This document shows positions 12,801 to 23,283 of a stretch of 64,000 nt of DNA, in pieces. The stretch comes from Himantopus leucocephalus (taxonomy: Eukaryota > Chordata > Aves > Charadriiformes > Recurvirostridae), in NCBI GenBank assembly GCA_003993805.1, contig RSEF01000017.1, forward strand, positions 9,678,174 through 9,742,173. Direction: 5' to 3'. Made by a program: the position numbers and the translations under genes. The notes beneath the pieces are model-generated. The model did no database searches and was not told the DNA's origin. It saw nothing but the letters and a program-made list of their open reading frames with translations. The number at the start of each line of letters is the position of its first letter. Position 1 is the stretch's first letter.

Positions 12801-15761
12801 GCAGGATATTTTTGTGTGAGCCCTTCCATATGGCCGCTCATCCATCACTGCTTCGTACCAGAGTGCCCTTACATGGGCAAGGCAGAGGAAGCAGAGCCGC
12901 TGCCCGGAGGAAATCCTGTATTCCCCTAAATGACAGACTCGCTCCTTGTACAAACATTTACCCAGATTTCCCACGAGACAGGAAAGTAAAATTTAGGCTA
13001 TTTGTACCCTCTGGGTGCCAGAAATGTGTATTTGCTCTCCAAACATACTTTCAAGTGCTTTTACAGTTAACCCCTTGCTTCTTGACTGGAAGGGACTTTC
13101 AGGACCGTTGTCCCCTTATAACGAGGGCCAGGAGAAAGCACGCAGATGTTTACACACACGCCTCCATACTCGGGCAGCTGAGAAGATGGAATTTCTCTTC
13201 AGCAGCTTTTAATCCATCTCTACTTTTATTAAGGGGATAATTGAGGCTTCCACTTATTTTAATGGGGCCAGCCCAGCTAAGTCCCCTTGAACATTAGCAG
13301 AAGGTACCCTGAACGTGTTATACATCTTTCCTGCTCAGACAGATTCTGGCTCTCACATCCTTCGCACACACCTCTGGTGACAGGTCTGCTTGTCTGCCAT
13401 CACACCTACAGCTACGAGTACAGGCCTGGAAGCGCGGAGCAGAGACAGGCGGAGCAGCCTGCGCAGGACTCCCGAGCCCCGGTGTCCCCTGGGGACCGCG
13501 CACCCGTCAGACACAAACCCCGTGCCAGACACGGGCAGGGTGCTGTGCCTTCACGGCCCTCTCAGCTGAACAGGGGTAAAACCCACGGGAGGGGAGGAAG
13601 ACACTCTTGTACCAGGCAGAGGCTGAGAGACAGCAGGTTGTTCAACGTGACCATCCACTGAAAGGGGATGCGCACCCCCAGCCCAAGCTGCAGAACAGGC
13701 AACCGAACAGCAGGTTAGCCAGTGGGCCCCTGGGATCACCTAATGGGGGGGACGGTGCTTGTTGCTCCGCCTGCTCCCGCACATTTCTCTTTAGCCTGCT
13801 TACAAGAATCATCTTCTGCTTCTTCAGCCGAACAGCACTAAAAAAGTACATCAGAGATCCAGACTGCTCCGAGCTGGAGCTGCGGAAACAGGCAAAGCTG
13901 CCGAGTCCTGAGGGCTCCAACCGGCTTGTTCAGTATCGCTGGAAGGGCAGCGAAGGGGCCGAACGCAGAGGCAGGCACAAGACAAGCCAGGGAAAGCAAT
14001 GGCATTTCAACCTCTCCGGAGCCAGAGGGGGTTAGAGAAACACATTGAGCTGTATAATAATAATTAGAAAACAAAGCTCTTCTATTCAGATTGAAAGAGA
14101 CAGAGGGGCAGACCCTCGGACAAGGATTTTGTTGTTGTGCGTTAGATGAGGACAAATGACCCCGAGCAGTGCCGCAGTGTAAGGAGCAAGGAGCAATAAC
14201 CGCTGTCTGAGCTGAGCAACTCATCATTTTCCCATAATGTTGGAGTCCAAACCCCCCGCGAGCTGCCGCCTCTAGCCTGATCCCTGATCTCCACACACAC
14301 ACAGACACGTTCCATAACCTCCTCAAGGACATCATTTCTGCAGACACACCCAGTACAGCTGCAAAATGAGGAAACTGGGTTTGGTGAAGGCCCTGTGGCT
14401 CCGCAGCCACTCTGGTGCGCCCGAGGCAACCCAACGGGTTTCCCAGGAATTAGGTGGTCCTGGTTCCCGAGGCACCACGGTGCCTTGGCCGCATCGGGCA
14501 TTGTCCCTCTGACAGAGAGGAGAGCGGTGGAAATCATGAGGGACTTAATCCCAAGAACCAATATTTAAGGATTTTACCAATCACCCAGTCAGTGGCAATG
14601 TACTGAAAGTTAAAGAGTTCACTGTTTTAGAGTTCTTCTTTTCCCATGTCTGGCTTTTAGGAATAAAAGATGGTCTCCCTAACCCATAGCGAGCAGATGT
14701 CCACATAAACACCCCAGCTGACCAGCCCAGGGCACAAACGGTCCTTATCTGCCAAGAAGGAATTGATACACACACTTCATTTGCCCATTTAAGCTGACAT
14801 TTGATGAGTGTGACAGTCAGAAGAGCCCACGCTAGTAAATATAATCAGATCAATGATGATCTAAAGGAGTTACCAGGAAAAGCTGGGCTACTTCAGCCAC
14901 AAGCACTCATCCCCTGGTGAGACACGTCTGCTGCTGCCCGGGCACAAGAGGACAGTGGCACTGGGACCCTGTGACCCCCTTTGAGCAGCTCTTCGCTTCT
15001 ACACCGCAGACCCCCCCTCGTACCGAACATTATAACTTTGGCATAAAAACAACCTAAAGCTGGAGCGTGGGCTGGGATGCACCTGTGGAAATGCAGCCTT
15101 TTCGCCTGCGTGCATTTTAATCCCCTGGCTTCGGGGTGGCTTCAACGCTCCGCCAAACCAGCTCCTCCAAAACACCGCCTGACCCACACACCACGGAACA
15201 CGGCCTCGGTCCGTGCCGGGCACGACAGAGGGGCAGCATCGACCCTTTTCCCACGAAGGACACGACTGGGAACAACTCGGGCATCTCCAAGCACCCCCCG
15301 TGCCCAGGCGGTCTCCAACTACTCCGTCCCCGAGGCGATGTCGCCCAGAGGGGCGTTCTCGGGGGACCCCAGCCAGGCCTGGAGGCGTCGCGGAAACTTT
15401 CTTCCAGGCTCGGGGCAGGGGAAGGGCGGTGGGAACGCGGGGCGAGGGTCCCGCCGGGCCGGACACGGCTCCCCCCCACCCCGGCGGGAAGGGGCTCCGC
15501 GCTCCCCCGGCCCCGCGGCTCCCCACGACGGCGGCACGGGCAGCCCCCGGGGGGGTCCCCCCCCCACCCCACGGCGACACCCGCGGACCGAGCCCCGCGT
15601 CCCGCCGGCGGGTACCTGTGGGCGCTGCCATCGTCGTAGACGAAGGAGCGGTTGGTGTAGCACTCGGTGCAGACGGCCGCCCCGCCGGCCGCCCTGCCCT
15701 CCGCCGGCCCCGCCGGTTTGTAGATCCCCTGCAGGCTCCGCTCTTCGCCCGAGAACGGCAT
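51..15761 (-). CDS. Unrecognised gene, first two coding exons (3' part lies outside the window)
   Basis: Two exons join cleanly in phase. Coding exon 1 is 15616-15761: the start codon is at 15761 and the donor reads AG|GTACCC on the minus strand. It encodes 48 residues with a CxxC motif (VCTECYTN, residues 30-37) and an acidic patch (YDDG). Exon 2 is about 51-230: the acceptor reads CTCCCGCAG|G and the probable donor is AG|GTTCGG. It starts with a Gly-rich linker, then a charged segment with [16 protein letters not shown] and [16 protein letters not shown]. The amino acid choice looks like a real constrained protein, and both joints use the same phase. An in-frame upstream Met at 15872 would add about 37 residues, but the CpG-rich context there looks like 5' UTR. 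I do not recognise the family and assign no function. It is not FBXW2 or MEGF9, the left neighbours expected from human synteny, as far as I can judge. Confidence 0.5.
260..301. repeat. G homopolymer interrupted by one N
   Basis: This is a run of about 41 G with an N at 277, lying 30-70 bases upstream (in minus-strand transcription) of the 3' splice site of exon 2 of the leftmost gene. Read on the minus strand it is a C tract. Its true length is uncertain because sequencing through such runs fails. The window also opens with a C run at 1-23. Confidence 0.85.
9767..9798. repeat. A homopolymer, about 32 bases
   Basis: This is an uninterrupted A run inside the long intron. No target-site duplication or gene-like sequence is attached that would make it the tail of a processed retrocopy. 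Confidence 0.9.
10170..10690 (+). mobile_element. Degraded CR1-like LINE relic, sense orientation
   Basis: The text resembles the 3' half of an old CR1-type LINE. It has a stretch reading like 'AGAGAAGGGCAACGGAGATAA', then 'TATGAGGAGAGACTAAA' and 'TTTAGCCTGGAAAGAGACATGATGA', the usual landmarks of CR1 relics in amniote genomes. It is heavily diverged, lacks a clear 3' terminal repeat and carries no intact frame. The limits are approximate. Confidence 0.55.
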
Positions 15762-16425
15762 CAGCGAAGCGGCGCGGGTGCCCGGAGGGGCGAGCCGGAG
15801 CAGAGCATGGGCGCCCCGCGCCGCCCGGGGCGAAGGCGCCGGCCGGGGGCCGCCGGCCGCGGGCAGAGCCACCGCCGCCGTCCCGCTCCCGCTCCCGGTC
15901 GCCCATCACGGCGCGCCCCGCCGCCGCCGCAGCAGCCCGCGGGCCGGCCGGGCGCTCCGCATACCGGGGAAAGGGGCGGCCGNGGGGGGGGGGGGGGGGG
16001 GGGGGGGAGCCCGGCGGGGTGCGGGCAGCAACAGGTGCCGGAAAGTTGCGGAGCACCGGCGGGAGGCGGGGAAGGGGCGGGGGGGGGGTCCCGTCCTAAG
16101 CGCACCGGCGGAGCGGCGCGGCGGCGGCGGCCCCGCTCGCCCCCTGCCCTCGCCCCCCGCGGCGCTGCCCGCCGAGGAAGCCCATGGCGCGGAGCGGCCG
16201 GGCAGGAGCCGCCGCCTCGCCGCTTCCTCCGCCGCCGCCGCCGCCGCCGGGGCGCCCCCGGCCCCCGCCCGGCCCCGCCGCTGCACCACGGCGCCCCCTG
16301 TCGCCCGCCGCCGCCCCCCGCACCGGCCCCGCGACCCCCGCCCCGCCCGGGCGGCGGGCACCGGCCCGTGAGCCCACCCCTCGGCCCCCGGCCGCGGCCC
16401 GCAGCCCTCCACGGGTGGGCTCGGC
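15270..16425 (-). promoter_or_regulatory. CpG island and probable promoter of the leftmost gene
   Basis: This is very GC- and CpG-rich sequence surrounding the first coding exon (15616-15761) and extending upstream of it on the minus strand, with a GCC/CCG-repeat segment at about 16206-16250. It contains no TATA box. The transcription start is probably between about 15800 and 16370. The limits were judged by eye, not computed. Confidence 0.6.
15983..16007. repeat. G homopolymer next to an N
   Basis: An N at 15983 is followed by 24 consecutive G, inside the CpG island of the leftmost gene. This is probably a sequencing or assembly break; if real it would be a strong G-quadruplex former. Confidence 0.85.
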
Positions 16426-16429
16426 GTGC

Positions 16430-16746
16430 CTTTTTTTGGCCTTTTATTGTCTTTTTTCACCTTTTTCTTTTTTCTTTTTTTTTCATTCTTTTTTCCTTTT
16501 TTCTTTTTTCCCTTTTTTCTTTTCCTTTTTTCTCTTTTCCCTTTTTTCTTTTCCTTTTTTCTCTTTTCCCTTTTTTCCCCTTTTTCTTTTTCCCTTTTTT
16601 CCCTTTTTCTTTTTTCCCTTTTCCCTTTTTTCTTTTTCCCTTTTTTCCTTTTTTCCCTTTTTCTTTCATTCCCTGTTTCCTTTTTTCTTATCTCCCTTTT
16701 TCTTTTTTCCCTTTTCCCTTTTTTCCTTTTTCTTTTTTCCTTTTTA
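16430..16746. repeat. 317-bp polypyrimidine (T/C) tract
   Basis: The tract is almost pure T and C on the plus strand, built from alternating blocks of 4-9 T and 1-4 C (TTTTTCCCTTTTTTC-like). It gives long open frames reading only Phe, Pro, Ser and Leu in several phases, which are not genes. It sits directly upstream of the CpG-island promoter of the minus-strand gene, so that gene's upstream sense strand is A/G-only. Confidence 0.95.
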
Positions 16747-19700
16747 AAATTTTCTTCTTAATGTTATTTTTATTTTATATTCTACTAGTCATATAAATAT
16801 TTGTGTTGAGCGTTGCTGCGCCTTGGGGCTGTGCGGAAAGCAAACAGGCCGGCCAAGCCCCAGCCTGCTGGGGAATTCCTGTGCCGTGCTGCGCGGCCGG
16901 GCCAGGGACCATTGATGTTCCAGGGGGGCCGTGCTGCAATAATACAGCCCCGCTGCGGGCACGTCCCCGCCTCAGGGACAGCAGGGGCAGCCTGGAAATG
17001 AGCTGTCCGCCTCTGGGAAAGGGTTAACGGGATGGAGTCCAAGGAGCCTTCTCTCCCCGTTGAAGTTCAGCCCTGTGCCAGGAGTCAGGAGTTGCCATCT
17101 GTAATGATGTGGCCAAGCCCGAGGTGCCCCAAAGCCGCTGCAAACGGAGCAGTCTCCTCGCAGGCTCCCACCGTGCACCCACGACCCACGCTGGCCCAGG
17201 GCCATGGGGGAGACCGAGCCAGCCCCGTGGCAGGGGGTGGCCGTCCAGCCCGTGGGGCAGCAGAGCTCCGGGGCAGCAGTTCTGCCCTAGCTCTGGCCCA
17301 CTCCTCTCCTCTTCCGCTTCTTTTTTTATCTGTCCTCCAGAGACCGTGCTGTTGCACGGGCGCTGGGGAGTTCGCGGTGGGATCCCGGGGCTGCGCAGGT
17401 GAGCAGAGACCCCCAGCCAGGCCCGTTCGTTAGAGGGGAAACACCCCCATGCCCTGTGCAACGCTCCTCCGCCGGCTCAGTCACCCAAAACACCAAAGCC
17501 CGCTTTAGTCACACCCCAGGGGAGGGTGACGCCACCCGGGCCAGGAGCTCGCTGCTTCCAGAGCGGTGGTTTCTCTCCGGCAGCTCCAGGCAGCCCCCAG
17601 ACCCCCCCTGCCCCTGGGCTACCTCCCACTCCCCGCACCCCCACGCCGCTGCTCCCGGGAGCCCCGGCCCTCGCGTGATGCATCGGCACACGGTGCCCCT
17701 TGGCTGCCGCAGCCTCCAGCTCCAGAGGAAAGTGCGCACTCAGATGCACTGGGGTTTACGCTTCTCGCTAGGACCAGAGTGTTTCTCCCGCAGCATCTCT
17801 TCCTCCTCCTCTCCCTCCATATGGACTCTCCTACACTAGGAGTCATTTGAGAGAAAAGCAATTAATACTCCCCGTGCAATCCGTCCGTGTGATACTTCCC
17901 GACCCATCATGCTTTTAAATAGGAAAGTTATTCTTCATTCACTAATTACCTCACATTATCGGGTGCAAAATGTTAACGTGCAGCTCTGCAAGGAGAGGGG
18001 TGGGTGGCACAGCAGCGTATTCACATGCTAGGTGATAACACAGGCGTGGAGGAGGAATTATTTAAAACAGTTACGGTGGGGGTGGGGACGGTGAGAAAAG
18101 AGAAATGAAACATGAAAGAGCCAGAAGAAGAGAACATCCCCATCCAAACGCTGCAGCTCGAGCGGAGAGCTCAGGCCTGGTCCCACCCGCCCTCCGCCCT
18201 GGCGCTGGTGATGGACCAGCCGTGGAGCTGTGCCTGGAAGAGCGCTGGTGCCTCCCCGGTCCCACCGCCGAGCAGGGGGGATGCTGAGGCAGAGGCCCAG
18301 CCGCTGGGCACAGGCACAAGATGTCCCAGTGATGGCACTTGGTGGGATCCTACCTGAGAAAGCAGAGCCCCTCTCGGGACCGCTCCCAGCTCCGGCACGG
18401 ATCGGCCACGCTGGACTTGCAGCCTTTGCCTCCTCTCCTGCTAAATGGGTACCAGAGGATCCTCCGTAACGAACCACTGTACAACCTGTAGTTTACAGAA
18501 TAAAAAGCAAAATACTTTCCTTCCTTCCCCATTGGTCATTTTTTTCTTGCCCTGCTATTATTTAACTTCAGAAAGTATTTCAGGGCGTAGCGTGTACTGT
18601 AAAACTGAGAATGACCAGGGGATGGGTGTTTCTTTATGCCCTGACATTGACTATCAGGGGAGCAGTGTCGGCCCACGGGCTGATCCTGCTTGTTTCTCTG
18701 CCGTCTGGCAGAGCACGGTCTGATTTTGTCCTAACCTCAAGGCAGGAGCCCAGACGGTTGGATGTATTTGGGAATTGGGTGCCTGTGGGAAAGATGGACG
18801 TTCAGGCCAGGGTCCATGTTGGATTTCTACTCCCTCACGATTCCGGGCAAGACCATTTCACGCTCTCCCACCAGAGGATAACTGGGTGTGCCGGAGCCCA
18901 GAGGGGCTGATCCGGTCCCCCTGTCCCTTCCCCGGCACGTGGAGGTGGTGGCATCCCACCCTGGCCAGCCCCGGGACCATCTGACCTCCAGGAAGGCATT
19001 TATGGATGCTGAGATCACTACATCTCCCTCAGTACTTCTTTCCTGTGGCTTCCCCGCACGCCGCCTCGCTCATTAGTCAGCCGCACCCCCTCCTCCTAAC
19101 GAGGATTCGTCTGACTGCAGTTTCCAGCCGCAGCAAAGCCTGCCTCTTCCCACTAGATCAAGTCTGCTTTTATCCTGCGCTTTCTCCCCATTAAAACATA
19201 TTGCAACACAAAACACCTCTTCCTTTTCTTCATGAAAAGCGAGACAAGCTGAGTGCTCTCCCTCCTCCCCAAGGCTTTTTCTCCAGTCTTTGGCAATTTT
19301 GGGGGCTGTCTTCACACTCTCCTGCTTCCACCTACTCATCTGAGCACCGACCAGAGATGCTGCCCTTCCCCTCTGCCCCTGTTCTTCCAAGATCAATAGT
19401 GGTAAACTTCACGTCTCTCTGGAAATTCTTTTAGGTCTTTCAGGTCCCAGCCAACGCTACCTTGTGATAAAGACTTTTTCTTTGCAGCTGCTGTGATTTA
19501 ACATCACATTTAATCACGAATATATTTGCAGGTGCTTGGCCCCTCGGCCCCAGAGATGCCGCAGGGATGGGGCAGGGTGCTGGGGGTACCCGCACTGGGG
19601 CTGTCACACCTGCCCCGCACTCCCAAAGCCGCAGGGGGACGGCAGGGCAGCGCTCTCAGCAAAGGCACCATTGCCACCTCAGGGGCACGGGTCTGGCTGA

Positions 19701-20012
19701 GCCGGTCCTCCCTGCCCTCAGCTGCAGCGCTTGACAAATGCCGTCGATGTTACAATTCCTTGTTTCCCAACAGCCGTCTTATTAACAAAAAATACAGAAT
19801 TAAACAGGATCTCACGTACCTACTGCAACGCTGTGCCGCCTCCTCTTGACTTCTGCGGGTCCCACAGCTCTGCTGGGGAGCCCCTTCAGCATCCCGGCAT
19901 TCCCCTCCGCGCCCCGGAGCGGGCGAGCGCACGAGGCCCACGGGGCTGTCTCCCACGCGGGCAGGGAGCGTGCAGCGCCGGGGGACGGGGCCACCCAGGG
20001 GTGCCGAGTGCC

Positions 20013-20112
20013 NNNNNNNNNNNNNNNNNNNNNNNNNNNNNNNNNNNNNNNNNNNNNNNNNNNNNNNNNNNNNNNNNNNNNNNNNNNNNNNNNNNNNNNN
20101 NNNNNNNNNNNN
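20013..20112. other. Assembly gap, 100 N
   Basis: Exactly 100 N, a conventional unknown-size gap between contigs. Confidence 0.99.
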
Positions 20113-20429
20113 TTCTGGGATTCTGAGATCTCACTGGGAGTGAGGTTTTCCCTGAACTTGCTTGACTTTACCCATCTGAAAAGTGAGATGTCATATATAA
20201 GCGGCTGTGCGTGACGCTTGCCTGGAGCCTGGGTTTCTAAAGGCGACGGAGGGATCACCCCCAGGCAAACTCCCCAAAGCCAAGGGGGCTTGAGGCACTC
20301 CACATCACTTATTTTACCCTTCAGCAGTCATTTCATGTCTGTTCCTCCTCCGCTTTCCCCAGCAGGACTCAGCCAGGCTCTTCAGATCAACAAAACTTCA
20401 CGTCCGAGAGCTGCCCGCGCCCCAGCTGT

Positions 20430-20830
20430 GGTTGTGTAGTGTTAATCTTATATATGCGATATCGGCAACTGTTTGAAGTTCCTGCTGCCACCACAAAGCA
20501 GTGCTAAAGAAATGACTTCAGAAGTACTGCAAGCACCATGCTGTGCATAATTGCAACAGGGATGATACACATGTGGGTTTTATTATTATTGTAGAAACGC
20601 ACAATTGGGAAAGCCAATATTTTTAATGGAAGTGGTTTCGAATGCTAGTATTTATTTGCTTATTAAATGGTTTAGCTGGAGACAGAGCATCTTCAAAGGA
20701 GGAATTTTTTTTTTTTTGCAGATTGGGTATCCGGGGCTATAGCACTATATTATTATACATGAAAAATATTTCCTTATTAGCTTTTTATTTCAGAGAACAC
20801 ACTTAACTGACATTTCCCATGCTGACAGCT
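20430..20830. other. AT-rich non-coding block, possible conserved element
   Basis: After GC-rich intergenic sequence the composition shifts sharply to AT-rich, unique, non-repetitive text with several homeodomain-like TAAT and ATTA cores. No protein-like frame or LINE signature is present. Conservation can only be guessed from appearance. Confidence 0.25.
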
Positions 20831-23283
20831 TGCCAAGCTTCAAAGCACAACTTCTGCAAGGATTACAATGATTGTGAGGCTGGTCCAGATGAAGCTGTAG
20901 CCCAGCTGACACGTAAGCTCTGTGAAAGGAGTTTCTCCTGGATTTGGAGAGCCTAAAGCCGAGGTCTGCATTGGGATACACATGCTGTGTGTGTTTAGGT
21001 CGTCTTTCAGAGGGGCACAACACACTTTCAAGCTGTGACCATATTTTGGGGACCTGGTTTCTTCTATAATTCCAGCTGCTCCCTACATCAATGCAGATTT
21101 CCCAACACAGGTGGGAAAGATCCCCCCCCCGCTGCCACAGACCCAGAGGTAGGCACTGGGAGAGCTGAGGGGTTCAGTCAGAACTGGGGAATTAACCCTC
21201 GGTCATCCCAAGCCAGAAATCAAAGGTCTTCTCCATCTCCCTGGGACATCGGCTGATGCAGATGAAGATGCTTCAGGGAGGACTGCAACGGTCAGAGCAT
21301 CTGAGCCTTGCGAGGCATGCAGCTAAGGCAAACCACAGCAACGCTGCATTCTGCTTCCACCCTTTAACCCAAGGATGCAGTAACAGAAATGCACCCGTAC
21401 CTATGAGAAATCTTTTCAAAATGAAAAAAAAAAAATCACGATCTCTCTGCTCTCACACAGAGGCCGGAGTTCCCACGCTTGTGCTGGTGAAGGCTGACAC
21501 CTCCCAACACAATTTGCCCATCAAACAGCATCGTTACCACCATCCGCCCCCTCCACCTGCCCTCCCCAGGGGGCTGCTGGGGACCCGCAACCCCCCTCTC
21601 CCCCCTCAGCGCTCCGCAGGCCCCACAGCTTGTGGACCTGCTGCCAAACCCAACTCTCACCCCCGCTGACACCTCCATCCTGTTCATGGTGTCTTTGGCA
21701 CTCCCCCCTCCAGCACTTCCAGTCCCCTGCGGCTCCCCAGCCCAGTCAGCTCCAGCGCAGCCTGTGGCTGTGCCAACATTAACACGCGGAGGATCCGGCG
21801 CAGCCGAGCCCACCGCAGAAGGCAGCAGCTTGTCCAGAGGTAGATCACCACAGCTCTTCACCAGGACACACAACCACTATGAAAACATAAATCCATATAG
21901 TCATTTAAAACCGCAGAACGATGTTGTGCGGACAGAAAGCAAAGGCGCATCAACACAGCTCGTTAGGGTTCACATCCCCACTTCAGTAAATGGATGCTGG
22001 AGGGACAAGAGGTGCAGGGACAGACCAAAACATCCCCAATCTCCTGGCCACGGGCCCTCCGGCTGAGCACCGTCAGCACCCCCTGCACAGCCCCTTCCTC
22101 GTGCCTCGTTCCCAGGGGCAGACGGAAAACACGCCTGGTACCAAGCGATGCCCTGCACCTCCTGGGCTCCAGGAGCCGTCAAGAGGAGCAAGCGAGGTGC
22201 CTTGCCTGGAACGGGGTCACAGCTCCCACAGCTGCAGCCCCAGCACAGGGAAAGCCTCTCCGTAGCCCTGTCCCTGCTCAGCCTGCTCCCCGCGGGCAAG
22301 GGACAGCCCGGCCCAGCACTGTCCACAGCCTCAGGGCGTCCTCCACGTCCACGGGGACCCCACGCAAGGCAAACCCACAAGTTCAGGCACCAACCCTCCA
22401 GAGTCCTCAGCGCAGGGGTCTGTTGCCCTGCATGGGGGAACCAACACAGCACAGCTGTCAAAAACGAACTGGCAGACCCAGCACAGCTTTACAACAGCAG
22501 CAGAGGACCCCGTTTACCAAGTGAACGCTAGCAGTTGCTTCACTTCTTTATTTCTTAAGAGACCCAACCCCAAGTGCCAGAAATGAATAAAGAGAAAGGA
22601 TAGAGTTTTGTTAGCTTTGTGTTTTATGCAGCTGCAACACGATCGTCCCCTGGGATCATCTTTCCTCGCTGCAGGCAGGTGAGGTGGAAGCCATCGTCTC
22701 TGCGTACTGAGCAGTAACTGGATCCAGCAGACCCAGATACAGACGCTGCTTCTGCCCGGGAGAAACCGCCTCCGACGTTAACACAGACCCCGCGGCAGGG
22801 AGAACTCCCACCACCATGCAGGTAAGTGCTGCGGCTCCTTGCTCAGGTGCGGCACGGAGGCTAGCGCGAGGCTGGGTAACAGCTTGCCCTTTGGCTTCTG
22901 ACCCTGCCAGCTTTCATACGGCGTTGTCAGGCCAAGCACCAAAGGCTCTCCACTGAGGACAGATATCACAGCTCCTCATGAGCATCTCAGGCCTTCTGTA
23001 ACCACTTAAAAATAGTAGAAAATATTAATAGCAAGTTATTCCTCAGTATTTCCACACATGGATGCATTGAAAGGAGCCTTCTAAACTACAGCGCGGTAAC
23101 ATCCTTCTCAGCTTGGGATCTCGCTGTGCCACAAGGAGTAGGATTGCTTAAGTTTCTAGGAGGAAAAGAGACTTTCACTAATAATACAAAGACCATGGTC
23201 TAAAAGTCATGATAGTTTCCCATGAATATATTATAAAATGAAGGAAAACCTTTCTGTTCCAGTAGCAAAAGAATTCACTGTCC

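Larger units (their letters stand above)
302..15615 (-). other. Long intron 1 of the leftmost gene, no further exon recognised
   Basis: This 15.3 kb stretch separates the two coding exons of the leftmost gene. I looked on both strands for protein-like exons with splice signals and found none I would defend; the open frames here are GC-rich shadows. It contains an A tract at 9767-9798, an old CR1-like relic near 10.2-10.7 kb, a short CA/TA-rich stretch near 6685-6712, an isolated N at 739, and an ETS plus AP-1-like site (GGAAGCATGAGTCA) at 6941-6954. Confidence 0.55.
16750..23283. other. Intergenic region without a recognisable gene
   Basis: This region lies between the promoter of the leftmost gene and the glycosyltransferase gene and contains a 100-base gap at 20013-20112. 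Open frames on both strands are GC-rich shadows with no domain signature. The only structure I would note is an AT-rich, repeat-free block at 20430-20830 that stands out from its surroundings. 5' untranslated exons of the glycosyltransferase gene could lie here, but I cannot place them. Confidence 0.55.

Noticed and set aside
51..15761. Identification of the leftmost gene as FBXW2 or MEGF9 from human synteny
   Set aside because: The translated exons do not resemble the N-terminus of either protein as I know them, so I left the gene unnamed.
15077..16099. 340-codon and 527-codon plus-strand frames over the CpG island
   Set aside because: These are GC-rich shadows full of Arg, Pro, Gly and Ala, opposite the well-supported minus-strand first exon.
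16213..16796. Long plus-strand open frames rich in Phe, Pro and Ser
   Set aside because: They are produced by the T/C-only tract, occur in several phases at once and contain no domain.
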